Assembly (NCBI RefSeq): GCF_041051975.1
Contig: NZ_CP163435.1
Span: forward strand, 7,791,001 to 7,855,000
DNA length: 64,000 nucleotides
Reading direction: 5' to 3'
Source of the DNA: Streptomyces sp. R21
GTDB taxonomy: Bacteria; Actinomycetota; Actinomycetes; Streptomycetales; Streptomycetaceae
The notes under the pieces were generated by a model. The model searched no databases and was not told the DNA's origin. It saw only the letters and a program-made list of their open reading frames with translations. This document shows positions 35,038 through 43,480 of this stretch, piece after piece (the stretch's first letter is position 1; each line of letters begins with the position of its first letter). The position numbers were made by a program, and so were the translations under genes.

Positions 35038-35248
35038 ACCGCAACCCTAAACGGCTCCGAAAAGGCGACGCCGAGCAGCCACGGGGGGAGCTGCCCGGCG
35101 TCGGTCCGTCGCTCCGACGGGGGATGCGGAGCGCGTACGAAGTATGTCACGGGGGACCCGGTGCCCGGCACCTGAACTACATGATTGATCTGAGCTTTTC
35201 TTGAGCTTGGCGAGCCATTGGATTCCGTTTCCGGCGGATCCCCGGTGG

Positions 35249-35656
35249 TCAGGTCCGCTCGCGCGATTCGCCCCGAGGACCCGCCCCGGGGTCGGCCACG
35301 ACGTCCTCCGGGACGGGGTCCGCGAAGCCGTCGCGCGGCGCGGCGAAGCCGTCCTGCCGGGGCGGCGCGATCATCGGCCGGAGGGGAGTGGTGACGAACG
35401 TCGACGGCAGCGACGGCACGTTCTCCCGGCCCGCGTTGGCGATCACCACCGCGACATAGGGGAGCAGCGCGCCGAGTACCAGCGCGACAAGCGCGACGTG
35501 CCGCTCGACGTTCCACAGCGTAGCGGCGAGGATCACGGAGACCGTACGGACGGACATGGAGATGACGTACCGGCGCTGCCGGCCCCGTACGTCGTCCTCG
35601 AGTCCCTGCCTGGCTCCGGTGATCCGGAAGACCTGGCTCTTGGTCTGCTTCCGCAT
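35249..35656 (-). CDS. DUF3099-type small membrane protein
   Basis: A 135-aa protein. The start at MRKQTKSQVFRITGA leads into two membrane helices: RRYVISMSVRTVSVILAATLWN and HVALVALVLGALLPYVAVVIA. The extended frame upstream is not convincing. The C-terminal 60 residues are Pro/Arg-rich and cytoplasmic. I call DUF3099 from the RRYVISM-type start of the first helix and the two-helix layout; the role is unknown. Divergent from the GlsB-like gene with a 245-base gap. Confidence 0.75.
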   Translation of the reverse strand: MRKQTKSQVFRITGARQGLEDDVRGRQRRYVISMSVRTVSVILAATLWNVERHVALVALVLGALLPYVAVVIANAGRENVPSLPSTFVTTPLRPMIAPPRQDGFAAPRDGFADPVPEDVVADPGAGPRGESRERT

Positions 35657-35901
35657 GACATTCCACCACCCGCCTGTGTCGGACTCTCCCCGGCCCGTAC
35701 CTGCCCCGTACCCGGTCAGGGAACCAGGCCCGAACACGTTCCACGTTACGCCGCGACTGCGTCGGCTTCGAGACCGGGTCGGGTCCTTCCTGGCTGGCCG
35801 ACCTGCGCCGTACCGCGTACGGCCCTGCCCGACATGCGCCGTACGACGGACCGGTCAAGACTGGGCGTAATGCTCACGTAGAGCCGTACTAGGAGGCAGC
35901 C

Positions 35902-36177
35902 ATGGGCTGGTTGTGGGCGATCATCGTCGGGTTCGTACTGGGTCTGATCGCCAAGGCGATCATTCCGGGCAAGCAGCACAGCCCCCTCTGGCTGACGACC
36001 ATCTTCGGCATGCTCGGCGCCATCGCCGGCAATGCGATCGCGCGCGGGTTCGGCGTCGACGCGACCTCGGGCATCGACTGGACCCGGCACGCGTTCCAGC
36101 TCGTGGCCGCGATCGTGATCGTCTTCCTCGGCGACATGGCCTACATGGCGGTGCGGGGCAACAAACAGCGGGCCTGA
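35902..36177 (+). CDS. GlsB/YeaQ/YmgE family stress-response membrane protein
   Basis: A 91-aa protein with three membrane helices: WLWAIIVGFVLGLIAKAII, a Gly/Ala helix (LTTIFGMLGAIAGNAIA) and AFQLVAAIVIVFLGDMAYM. The short basic loop GKQHSP between helix one and two is family-typical. Members are induced under envelope or osmotic stress in several bacteria; the mechanism is unknown. GGAGG 6 bases before the ATG. Single-gene unit, ended by the terminator shared with tyrS. Confidence 0.88.
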   Translation: MGWLWAIIVGFVLGLIAKAIIPGKQHSPLWLTTIFGMLGAIAGNAIARGFGVDATSGIDWTRHAFQLVAAIVIVFLGDMAYMAVRGNKQRA

Positions 36178-36205
36178 GCGCGCCTACGACGAAAGCGCGC
36201 CTACG

Positions 36206-36248
36206 ACGAAGGGGGCGACCTCCCACACGGGAAGCCGCCCCCCTTCGT
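36206..36248. terminator. Bidirectional terminator between glsB-like gene and tyrS
   Basis: ACGAAGGGGG at 36206-36215 pairs with CCCCCTTCGT ending at 36248, an uninterrupted 10-bp stem with a mid-sized loop, between two convergent stops. Confidence 0.8.
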
Positions 36249-36264
36249 CATGCCGTACGCGGAC

Positions 36265-37533
36265 TCAGACGCCCGTGACCTCCACCGCGGCCAGGTTCTT
36301 CTTGCCCCGGCGCAGCACCAGCCAGCGCCCGTGCAGCAGATCCTCCGCGGCGGGGACCGCGTCCTCGGCGGTGACCTTGACGTTGTTCACGTAGGCGCCG
36401 CCCTCCTTGACCGTGCGACGCGCGGCCGACTTGCTCGCCACCAGACCGACCTCGGCGAACAGGTCGACCACCTGGCCCAGCTCCGCGACCTTGATGTGCG
36501 GCACCTCGGAGAGGGCGGAGGTCAGCGTCGCGTCGTCCAGCTCACCGAGCTCGCCCTGCCCGAAGAGGGCCTTGGACGCGGCGATCACGGCGGCCGTCTG
36601 GCCGGCGCCGTGCACCAGCGTCGTCAGCTCCTCGGCCAGCGCGCGCTGCGCGGCGCGGGCCTGCGGACGCTCCTCCGTCTGCTTCTCCAGCTCCTCGATC
36701 TCCTCGTGGGACCGGAAGCTGAAGATGCGCAGGAACTTGGAGACGTCACGGTCGTCCGCGTTCAGCCAGAACTGGTAGAAGGCGTACGGCGTGGTCATCT
36801 CGGGGTCGAGCCAGATCGTGCCGGACTCGGTCTTGCCGAACTTCGTACCGTCCGCCTTGGTGATCAGCGGGGTGCCCAGGGCGTGCACCGCGGCCTCCGG
36901 CTCGACCCGGTGGATCAGATCGGTGCCCGAGGTGAGGTTGCCCCACTGGTCACTGCCGCCGGTCTGCAGCGTGCAGCCGTGCCTGCGGTACAGCTCCAGG
37001 AAGTCCATGCCCTGCAGGATCTGGTAGCTGAACTCCGTGTAGCTGATGCCCGTGTCGGAGTTGAGCCGCCGGGAGACGGCCTCCTTCGCGATCATCTTGT
37101 TGACCCGGAAGTGCTTGCCGACGTCACGCAGGAACTCGATGGCCGACAGGCCCTGGGTCCAGTCCAGGTTATTGACCATGATCGCGGCGTTCGGACCCTC
37201 GAAGTCCAGCAGCGGCGCGATCTGTGCGCGCAGCCGCTCGACCCACTGGGCCACGACCTCCGGTGCGTTGAGCGTGCGCTCGGAGTTCGGCTTGGGGTCG
37301 CCGATCAGGCCCGTGGCGCCCCCGACCAGGCCCAGCGGACGGTTCCCCGCCTGCTGGATCCGTCGCATCGTCAGGATCTGCACCAGGTTGCCGAGGTGCA
37401 GGCTGGGCGCGGTCGGGTCGAAGCCGCAATAGAACGTGACGGGACCGTCCGCGAACGCCTTGCGCAATGCGTCCTCGTCAGTGGAGAGGGCGATCAGCCC
37501 GCGCCACTTCAGTTCGTCGACGATGTCCGTCAC
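36265..37533 (-). CDS. tyrS: Tyrosyl-tRNA synthetase
   Basis: A 422-aa class I aminoacyl-tRNA synthetase of the TyrRS-1 group. The HIGH-type motif is in LHLGNLVQI, the KMSKS-type motif in TKADGTKFGKTE, and TGGSDQWGNL is the conserved tyrosine-site block. The C-terminal S4-like RNA-binding domain (SAARRTVKEGGAYVNNVKV) is intact. Full length for the family. On the same strand, 44 bases downstream of the pmbA-like gene; it may share its transcript or have its own promoter in that gap. Confidence 0.97.
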   Translation of the reverse strand: MTDIVDELKWRGLIALSTDEDALRKAFADGPVTFYCGFDPTAPSLHLGNLVQILTMRRIQQAGNRPLGLVGGATGLIGDPKPNSERTLNAPEVVAQWVERLRAQIAPLLDFEGPNAAIMVNNLDWTQGLSAIEFLRDVGKHFRVNKMIAKEAVSRRLNSDTGISYTEFSYQILQGMDFLELYRRHGCTLQTGGSDQWGNLTSGTDLIHRVEPEAAVHALGTPLITKADGTKFGKTESGTIWLDPEMTTPYAFYQFWLNADDRDVSKFLRIFSFRSHEEIEELEKQTEERPQARAAQRALAEELTTLVHGAGQTAAVIAASKALFGQGELGELDDATLTSALSEVPHIKVAELGQVVDLFAEVGLVASKSAARRTVKEGGAYVNNVKVTAEDAVPAAEDLLHGRWLVLRRGKKNLAAVEVTGV

Positions 37534-37577
37534 GGTTCTCGTATCTCCTTGAAAGGTCCGGTGAATCTCGTACGAGG

Positions 37578-38972
37578 TTATACGCCCTGACTGACAGAGC
37601 TCATATTGAAGTCCGGGATGCGCAGGGCGGGCATCGCAGCCCTAGTGAACCAGTCGCTCCACTCGCGCGGCAGCGTCTTTTCCGTGCGCCCGGCCTCGAC
37701 GGCCCGCCCCAGCAGGTCCACGGGCGACTCGTTGAACCGGAAGTTGTTCACCTCGCCGGTGACCTGGCCGTTCTCCACCAGGTACACGCCGTCCCTGGTC
37801 AGGCCGGTCAGCAGCAGGGTCGCCGGGTCGACCTCGCGGATGTACCAGAGGCAGGTCAGCAGCAGACCGCGCTCGGTGCTCGCGACCATCTCCTCCAGCG
37901 AGCGGTCCGCGCCGCCGTCGAGGATGAGGTTGTCGATCGTCGGAGCGACGGGCAGCCCGGTGAGGCCCGCGCTGTGCCGGGTCGTCGACAGATGCGCGAG
38001 TTCGCCCTCGCGGACCCAGTCGGTGGCTGCGAGGGGCAGCCCGTTGTCGAAGACCGACGCGGTGTCCCCGGAGGAGTGGGTCAGCACGAAGGGCGCGGAC
38101 TCGAGGCCCGGCTCGTTCGGGTCGCTGCGCAGCGTCAGCGGCAGCTCGGTGAGCTTCTCGCCGAGGCGGGTGCCGCCGCCGGGCTTGCTGAAGACCGTCC
38201 GCCCCTCGGCCGCGTCCCGGGCCGCCGCCGACCACATCTGGTAGATCAGCAGGTCCGCGACGGCGGTCGGCGGCAGCAGGGTCTCGTAGCGCCCCGCGGG
38301 CAGCTCCACGCGCCGCTCGGCCCAGCCGAGCCGGACCGCCAGCTCCGCGTCCAGCGACGCCGGATCGACGTCCTTGAAGTCCCGCGTGGAGCGCCCCGCC
38401 CACGCCGAACGCTTACGGTCCGGCGACTTGGCGTTGAGCTCCAGCGTCCCGTTGGGCTGGTCGTGCCGCAGGCGCAGCCCGGTCGACGTACCCAGATAGC
38501 TGGAGACGAGCTCGTGGTTGGCGAAGCCGTACAGCTCGCGGCCACCGGCACGCGCGCGTGCGAACGATTCCCCGAGCGCCGGCGCGAAGTCCGCGAAGAC
38601 GGCGGACGACGTCTCGGCGGGCGCGTCCGTGAAGTCGGGGGACTCGGCCACGCCCGTGACCAGCGGCTGGGCGTCCTCGGCGGGGCCCGCTCCGCGCGCG
38701 GCGGCCTCGGCGGCCCGCACCAGCGGCTCCAGCTCGTCCGCGGTCACGGCCGCGCGGGAGACGACGCCGGACGCCGTGCCCGCACGGCCGTCGACGGTCG
38801 CGATGACGGTGAGCGTACGCCCGCGCGTGACCCCGTTCGTGGTCAGCGCGTTGCCCGCCCAGCGCAGGTTGGCGGTCGACTGCTCGTCGGCGATCACCAC
38901 GCAGCCGTCGGCCCGGGACAGTTCGAGGGCGCGCTCGACGACCTCGTGCGGCTTGTTCGTACGCGCGCTCAT
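37578..38972 (-). CDS. pmbA: TldD/PmbA family protein, PmbA-type
   Basis: A 464-aa protein of the modulator-of-gyrase/protease family, lacking the HExxxH metal site, as expected for the PmbA (TldE) partner. Segments such as CVVIADEQSTANLRWAGNALTTNGV and the C-terminal EVNNFRFNESPVDLLG are family-typical. PmbA pairs with TldD to form a metalloprotease acting on unfolded or modified peptides. Its ATG overlaps the TldD stop (ATGA), consistent with stoichiometric production. Contains one CACGCGCGCGTG palindrome. Confidence 0.92.
   Translation of the reverse strand: MSARTNKPHEVVERALELSRADGCVVIADEQSTANLRWAGNALTTNGVTRGRTLTVIATVDGRAGTASGVVSRAAVTADELEPLVRAAEAAARGAGPAEDAQPLVTGVAESPDFTDAPAETSSAVFADFAPALGESFARARAGGRELYGFANHELVSSYLGTSTGLRLRHDQPNGTLELNAKSPDRKRSAWAGRSTRDFKDVDPASLDAELAVRLGWAERRVELPAGRYETLLPPTAVADLLIYQMWSAAARDAAEGRTVFSKPGGGTRLGEKLTELPLTLRSDPNEPGLESAPFVLTHSSGDTASVFDNGLPLAATDWVREGELAHLSTTRHSAGLTGLPVAPTIDNLILDGGADRSLEEMVASTERGLLLTCLWYIREVDPATLLLTGLTRDGVYLVENGQVTGEVNNFRFNESPVDLLGRAVEAGRTEKTLPREWSDWFTRAAMPALRIPDFNMSSVSQGV
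38549..38560. repeat. Palindrome CACGCGCGCGTG, copy 9
   Basis: Inside the pmbA-like gene (minus strand), in the frame giving Ala-Arg-Ala-Arg. Confidence 0.9.
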
Positions 38973-40492
38973 CGACCGGCCTCCTGCGTGGTGTTGAGAA
39001 TGTTGACGCCCTTGAAGAGAGCCGACGGGCAGCCGTGCGAGACCGCCGCGACCTGTCCCGGCTGAGCCTTGCCACAGTTGAAGGCGCCGCCCAGCACGTA
39101 CGTCCCCGGCCCGCCCACCGCGGCCATGGAACCCCAGAAGTCGGTGGTCGTCGCCTGGTACGCGACATCCCGCAGCTGGCCCGTGATCCGGCCGTTCTCG
39201 ATCCTGAAGAACCGCTGTCCGGTGAACTGGAAGTTGTAGCGCTGCATGTCGATGGACCATGACCGGTCGCCGACCACATAGATCCCGCGGTCCACGCTGC
39301 CGATGAGATCCTCGGTCGACATCCCGGCGGGATCGGGCTGGAGCGACACATTGGCCATGCGCTGCACGGGCACATGCCCGGGGGAGTCGGCGTACGCGCA
39401 CCCGTTGGACCGCTCGAAGCCGGTCAGCTTCGCGATGCGCCGGTCCAGCTGGTAGCCGACGAGTGTGCCGTCCTTGACGAGGTCCCAGGACTGCCCCGCC
39501 ACCCCCTCGTCGTCGTACCCGATGGTCGCGAGCCCGTGTTCGGCGGTGCGGTCACCGGTGACGTTCATCAGCTCGGAGCCGTAGCGGAGCTTGCCCAGCT
39601 GGTCGAAGGTGGCGAAGGAGGTCCCGGCGTACGCGGCCTCGTAGCCCAGCGCGCGGTCCAGTTCGGTGGCGTGGCCGATGGACTCGTGGATGGTCAGCCA
39701 CAGGTTGGAGGGGTCGACGACCAGGTCGTACACCCCCGCCTCCACACTCGGCGCGCGCATCTTCTCGGCGAGCAGTTCGGGAATCCTGCCCAGCTCGGAC
39801 TCCCAGTCCCAGCCGGTGCCCATCAGGTACTCCCAGCCGCGCCCGACCGGCGGAGCGATGGTCCGCATCGAGTCGAACTCACCGCTCGACTCGTCGACCG
39901 CGACGGCGGTGAGCTGCGGATGCAACCGCACACGCTGCTGCGTGGTCACGGTCCCGGCCGTATCGGCATAGAACTTGTTCTCGTGCACGGTCAGCAGCGA
40001 GGCGTCGACGTGGTTCACGCCGTCCGCCGCCAGCAGCCGCGAGCTCCAGTCCGCGAGCAGCCCGGACTTCTCCTCGTCCGGTACGGAGAAGGGGTCGATG
40101 TCGTACGACGAGATCCATGTCTTCTCGGCGTGCACCGGCTCGTCCGCGAGCTCGACCCGCTCGTCCGAACCCGCGGCCTTGATCACCTGTGCGGACAGCT
40201 TCGCCATGGCCACGGCCTGACCCGCCACCTTCGCGGCGGCGTCCATCGTCAGGTCCACCCCCGACGCGAAACCCCAGGTCCCGCCGTGCACCACCCGCAC
40301 CGCGTACCCCAGGTCCGTGGTGTCCGACGACCCCGCGGGCTTCGCGTCCCGCAGCCGCCAGGCGGCACTGCGCACCCGCTCGAACCGGAAGTCCGCGTGC
40401 GCGGCGCCCAGCGCGCGGGCGCGGGCCAGCGCGGCGTCCGCCAGGGCGCGTAGTGGCAGTGCCAGGAATGACTGATCGACTTCGTGGGGCAC
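38969..40492 (-). CDS. tldD: TldD-type metalloprotease subunit
   Basis: A 507-aa protein with the TldD zinc motif HESIGH (His269, Glu270, His274). The family's C-terminal block GGAFNCGKAQPGQVAAVSHGCPSA carries further conserved residues. TldD with PmbA degrades peptides, and in E. coli matures microcin B17 and CcdA-like substrates; the chromosomal role in actinomycetes is unsettled. First gene of a tldD-pmbA-tyrS run on the minus strand. Confidence 0.94.
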   Translation of the reverse strand: MPHEVDQSFLALPLRALADAALARARALGAAHADFRFERVRSAAWRLRDAKPAGSSDTTDLGYAVRVVHGGTWGFASGVDLTMDAAAKVAGQAVAMAKLSAQVIKAAGSDERVELADEPVHAEKTWISSYDIDPFSVPDEEKSGLLADWSSRLLAADGVNHVDASLLTVHENKFYADTAGTVTTQQRVRLHPQLTAVAVDESSGEFDSMRTIAPPVGRGWEYLMGTGWDWESELGRIPELLAEKMRAPSVEAGVYDLVVDPSNLWLTIHESIGHATELDRALGYEAAYAGTSFATFDQLGKLRYGSELMNVTGDRTAEHGLATIGYDDEGVAGQSWDLVKDGTLVGYQLDRRIAKLTGFERSNGCAYADSPGHVPVQRMANVSLQPDPAGMSTEDLIGSVDRGIYVVGDRSWSIDMQRYNFQFTGQRFFRIENGRITGQLRDVAYQATTTDFWGSMAAVGGPGTYVLGGAFNCGKAQPGQVAAVSHGCPSALFKGVNILNTTQEAGR

Positions 40493-40648
40493 GGGTGGGT
40501 TTCCCTTCGTTCAGGCCGTCGAAAACGCCAGTCCGAAGTCAAACACGGCAGGTATGCACAGCGCGTGGGGATTGATGACGGACTGATTCGGGCGACCTGA
40601 CTGTAGGGATCCCACAGTGAGGCCCCTGAGCCACTGTCGGTGCCCGAT

Positions 40649-40708
40649 TCCCCGCCCGGGGGACGGGACCGATAGATTTTCGAGGAAGGCACTTGTCCCC
40701 GCAGGGGA
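40649..40708. promoter_or_regulatory. Two TCCCC...GGGGA inverted repeats ahead of fabG
   Basis: TCCCC 40649-40653 with GGGGA 40659-40663, and TCCCC 40696-40700 with GGGGA 40704-40708, centred about 46 bases apart in the fabG leader. They could be operator half-sites or short hairpins. A possible -10-like TAGATT lies between them (40674). Confidence 0.35.
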
Positions 40709-40736
40709 ATCAGACCGATATCGAAAGGGTGATCCG

Positions 40737-41441
40737 TTGAGCCGCTCGGTTCTCGTCACCGGAGGCAACCGGGGCATCGGCCTCGCCATCGCCCGCGCGT
40801 TCGCCGATGCCGGCGACAAGGTCGCGATCACGTACCGTTCGGGTGAGCCCCCGTCGGGCTTCCTGGCCGTCAAGTGCGACATCACCGACACCGAGCAGGT
40901 GGAGCAGGCCTACAAGGAGATCGAGGCCGAGCACGGTCCGGTCGAGGTTCTGATCGCCAACGCCGGCGTCACCAAGGACCAGCTCCTGATGCGCATGTCC
41001 GAGGAGGACTTCACGTCCGTCCTCGACACCAACCTCACCGGCGCCTTCCGGGTCGTCAAGCGCGCCAACCGTGGCATGCTGCGCGCCAGGAAGGGCCGCG
41101 TCGTGCTCATCTCGTCGGTCGTCGGTCTGTACGGCGGCCCCGGCCAGGCCAACTACGCGGCGTCCAAGGCCGGTCTGGTCGGCTTCGCGCGCTCGCTCGC
41201 CCGTGAGCTCGGGTCGCGCAACATCACCTTCAACGTCGTCGCCCCCGGGTTCGTCGACACCGACATGACCAAGGCGCTCACCGACGAGCAGCGCGAGGGC
41301 ATCGTGAAGCAGGTGCCGCTCGGTCGCTACGCGCAGCCCGAGGAGATCGCCGCAACGGTGCGGTTCCTCGCCTCCGACGACGCTTCGTACATCACTGGAG
41401 CCGTCATTCCCGTTGACGGCGGACTGGGAATGGGTCACTGA
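40737..41441 (+). CDS. fabG: 3-oxoacyl-ACP reductase (FabG)
   Basis: A 234-aa SDR. TTG start, with AAAGGGTGA ending 6 bases before it, directly preceding SRSVLVTGGNRGIG; no ATG or GTG fits as well. Active site intact: NAG (IANAGVT), ISSVVG, and YAASK. C-terminus ITGAVIPVDGGLGMGH is typical. It reduces 3-ketoacyl-ACP in fatty acid elongation. fabI follows 5 bases after the stop, so the two reductive steps of type II fatty acid synthesis are co-expressed. Confidence 0.95.
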   Translation: MSRSVLVTGGNRGIGLAIARAFADAGDKVAITYRSGEPPSGFLAVKCDITDTEQVEQAYKEIEAEHGPVEVLIANAGVTKDQLLMRMSEEDFTSVLDTNLTGAFRVVKRANRGMLRARKGRVVLISSVVGLYGGPGQANYAASKAGLVGFARSLARELGSRNITFNVVAPGFVDTDMTKALTDEQREGIVKQVPLGRYAQPEEIAATVRFLASDDASYITGAVIPVDGGLGMGH

Positions 41442-41446
41442 TCACC

Positions 41447-42214
41447 ATGAGCGGAATTCTCGAGGGCAAGCGCGTCCTGATCACCGGTGTGCTGATGGAG
41501 TCCTCCATCGCCTTCCACGCCGCGAAGCTGGCCCAGGAGCAGGGCGCCGAGATCATCCTGACTGCGTTCCCGCGGCCGACGCTGACCGAGCGCATCGCTC
41601 GGAAGCTCCCCAAGCCCACCAAGGTCATCGAGCTCGACGTCACCAACGAGGAGCACCTCGGGCGCCTGGCCGACCTCGTCGGTGAGGAGCTCGGCGGTCT
41701 CGACGGCGTCGTGCACTCCATCGGCTTCGCGCCGCAGGACGCGCTCGGCGGGAACTTCCTCAACACGCCGTTCGAGTCCGTGGCCACGGCCATGCACGTC
41801 TCGGCGTACTCCCTGAAGTCGCTGACCATGGCCTGTCTGCCGCTGATGCAGAACGGCGGCTCCGTCGTCGGTCTGACCTTCGACGCCCAGTACGCGTGGC
41901 CGCAGTACGACTGGATGGGCCCGGCCAAGGCCGCCCTGGAGGCCACCAGCCGCTACATGGCGCGTGACCTGGGCAAGCAGAACATCCGCTGCAACCTCGT
42001 CTCCGCGGGCCCGATCGGTTCCATGGCCGCCAAGTCCATCCCGGGCTTCAGCGACCTGGCCGCCGTCTGGGACGAGCGTTCCCCGCTGGAGTGGGACCTC
42101 AAGGACCCGGAGCCGGCCGGCAAGGGCATCGTCGCCCTGCTGAGCGACTGGTTCCCGAAGACCACCGGCGAGATCATCCACGTCGACGGCGGTCTGCACG
42201 CGATCGGCGCGTAA
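41447..42214 (+). CDS. fabI: Enoyl-ACP reductase (FabI/InhA type)
   Basis: A 255-aa protein. The FabI variant of the SDR site is present: QYDWMGPAKAALE gives Tyr-x6-Lys, and the glycine-rich start is LITGVLMESSIAF. HSIGFAPQDALGG is close to mycobacterial InhA, which also takes long-chain substrates. It catalyses the NADH-dependent last reduction of each elongation cycle and is the target class of triclosan and isoniazid-adduct inhibitors. Second gene of the fabG-fabI operon; a hairpin follows 30 bases after the stop. Confidence 0.95.
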   Translation: MSGILEGKRVLITGVLMESSIAFHAAKLAQEQGAEIILTAFPRPTLTERIARKLPKPTKVIELDVTNEEHLGRLADLVGEELGGLDGVVHSIGFAPQDALGGNFLNTPFESVATAMHVSAYSLKSLTMACLPLMQNGGSVVGLTFDAQYAWPQYDWMGPAKAALEATSRYMARDLGKQNIRCNLVSAGPIGSMAAKSIPGFSDLAAVWDERSPLEWDLKDPEPAGKGIVALLSDWFPKTTGEIIHVDGGLHAIGA

Positions 42215-42243
42215 GCGTTTGCGCAATCGCTTGCGTACGGCGT

Positions 42244-42284
42244 CGACGCCCCGTTTCCCGCAGTGTGCGGGGAGCGGGGCGTCG
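42244..42284 (+). terminator. Terminator after fabI
   Basis: CGACGCCCCG at 42244-42253 pairs with CGGGGCGTCG at 42275-42284, with an inner CCCGCA/TGCGGG stem in the loop region. Confidence 0.78.
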
Positions 42285-42380
42285 CCCGTTCGGCGCAGCT
42301 GACCGGGCGGCCGGGACGGCGCACCGCGCACGCTGGGAGAACGCACCGCCCCGCAGCCGTACGGCCGAGGAGGTCCCCTT

Positions 42381-42725
42381 GTGCGCCTGTCCCGCAGCTT
42401 GGCCCCGGTCTTCGCCGCTGTCGCCCTCCTGATGACCCTGCCGTACGACGCCACCTCCCACGTGCGCGTGCACGCCGAAAAGCCCGTCGAGCCACAGCCG
42501 TTCGGCGCCGAGTGCCGTACCTCCGTCATCGGCTCGCACGCGGTCGCGTACTGCCACAACCCCTATGTGGACACCGATCGCGTGCGCCTGCACATCGAGT
42601 GCGACCGCTGGTGGGACATCGACAGCGACAGCTCCCCGGTGGCGGCGGGACCCGCGGCCACCGTGCGGCTGACCGGACGGTGCTGGAAGGAGATCCGTTC
42701 CGTGTGGGTCAGCCACCAGCGCTAG
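42381..42725 (+). CDS. Small secreted protein with disulfide pattern
   Basis: A 114-aa protein. A signal peptide spans residues 1-25 (basic start, SLAPVFAAVALLMTLPYDA). The mature part has four cysteines (CRTSVIGSHAVAYC, IECDRWWDI, TGRCWKE), suggesting two disulfides in a small beta-rich domain. Not recognised. GTG start with GAGGAGG upstream. The last 17 bases overlap the 3' end of the convergent GntR gene. Confidence 0.7.
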   Translation: MRLSRSLAPVFAAVALLMTLPYDATSHVRVHAEKPVEPQPFGAECRTSVIGSHAVAYCHNPYVDTDRVRLHIECDRWWDIDSDSSPVAAGPAATVRLTGRCWKEIRSVWVSHQR

Positions 42726-43404
42726 CAGAGTCCAGTCTTCCCGGGCGGCACAGGAACGGGTAGCCCGCGGCCTCCGCGGCGGCCGCGGTCGCGTCGCCCG
42801 TGCGGATCGCGTCGACGAGCCGGGTGTGGTCCATGTAGGTCTCCGGCGTCAGCTCCTCGCCGACGTCCTCGCGCAGCCAGTCGCGCAGCACCTCGCCCAG
42901 GTCCGCGTACATCGCCGTCATGACGTCGTTGTGGGAGGCGGCCACCACCGCCATGTGGAAGCTCGCGTCGGCGGTCACGAAGGCCTCCGCGTCGCCCGAC
43001 TCCCAGGCCTCGTCGCGGCGTACGAGGAGGGCGTCCAGCTGCTTCAGATCGCGTTCGGTGCGCCGCTCGGCGGCCAGCTTCGCCGCGCTCGACTCCAGCG
43101 TGGAGCGCAGCTCGGCGATGTGCCGCGGGTCCGCGTCGGCGAAGCGGCGGTGCATCACGCCGGCCAGCTCGCTGGTCGCCACGACGTAGGTGCCCGAGCC
43201 CTGCCGGATGTCCAGCAGGCCGTTGTGCGCGAGCGCGCGGACGGCCTCACGCACCGTGTTGCGGGCGACGCCCAGCTGCTCCACCAGCTCCGGCTCGGTG
43301 GGGATGCGTGAGCCGACCGGCCACTCGCCCGAGGTGATCTGAGTCCGCAGCTCTGCGATGACCTGCTCGGACAGCGCCGAACGGCGGGGGTGGTTCAACG
43401 CCAT
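42709..43404 (-). CDS. GntR family regulator, FadR subfamily
   Basis: A 231-aa protein with an N-terminal winged helix (ALSEQVIAELRTQI, GSRIPTEPELVEQLGVARNTVREAVRALAHNGLL) and a C-terminal FCD all-helical effector domain (AELRSTLESSAAKLAAERR, SFHMAVVAASHNDVM) with the metal-binding His positions. Start at MALNHPRRSA with AAGGA upstream. Divergent from the MFS transporter; the gap holds a near-perfect palindrome and a direct repeat, so it probably controls the transporter. Effector likely a carboxylate or similar small molecule. Confidence 0.9.
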   Translation of the reverse strand: MALNHPRRSALSEQVIAELRTQITSGEWPVGSRIPTEPELVEQLGVARNTVREAVRALAHNGLLDIRQGSGTYVVATSELAGVMHRRFADADPRHIAELRSTLESSAAKLAAERRTERDLKQLDALLVRRDEAWESGDAEAFVTADASFHMAVVAASHNDVMTAMYADLGEVLRDWLREDVGEELTPETYMDHTRLVDAIRTGDATAAAAEAAGYPFLCRPGRLDSASAGG

Positions 43405-43421
43405 GGCATTCCTTCGTACGC

Positions 43422-43448
43422 GAGTGGACAGCCGTGCAGGAGTGGACA
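43422..43448. repeat. GAGTGGACA direct repeat
   Basis: GAGTGGACA at 43422-43430 and again at 43440-43448, 18 bases apart, in the divergent GntR/MFS promoter. Confidence 0.45.
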
Positions 43449-43457
43449 ACCAATCAT

Positions 43458-43476
43458 CCCATGATTCTATGATGGG
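43458..43476. promoter_or_regulatory. Near-perfect palindrome, probable GntR operator
   Basis: CCCATGAT-TCT-ATGATGGG, symmetric except for one position, lies just ahead of the MFS start and 54 bases from the GntR start. Its size and place fit an operator of the divergent FadR-type regulator. Confidence 0.55.
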
Positions 43477-43480
43477 CGGC

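Noticed and set aside
42214..42244. Palindrome-like AGCGTTTGCGCAATCGCTTGCG after fabI
   Set aside because: Resembles LacI-type operators loosely, but lies just past fabI next to its terminator, with no LacI gene or promoter evidence nearby.
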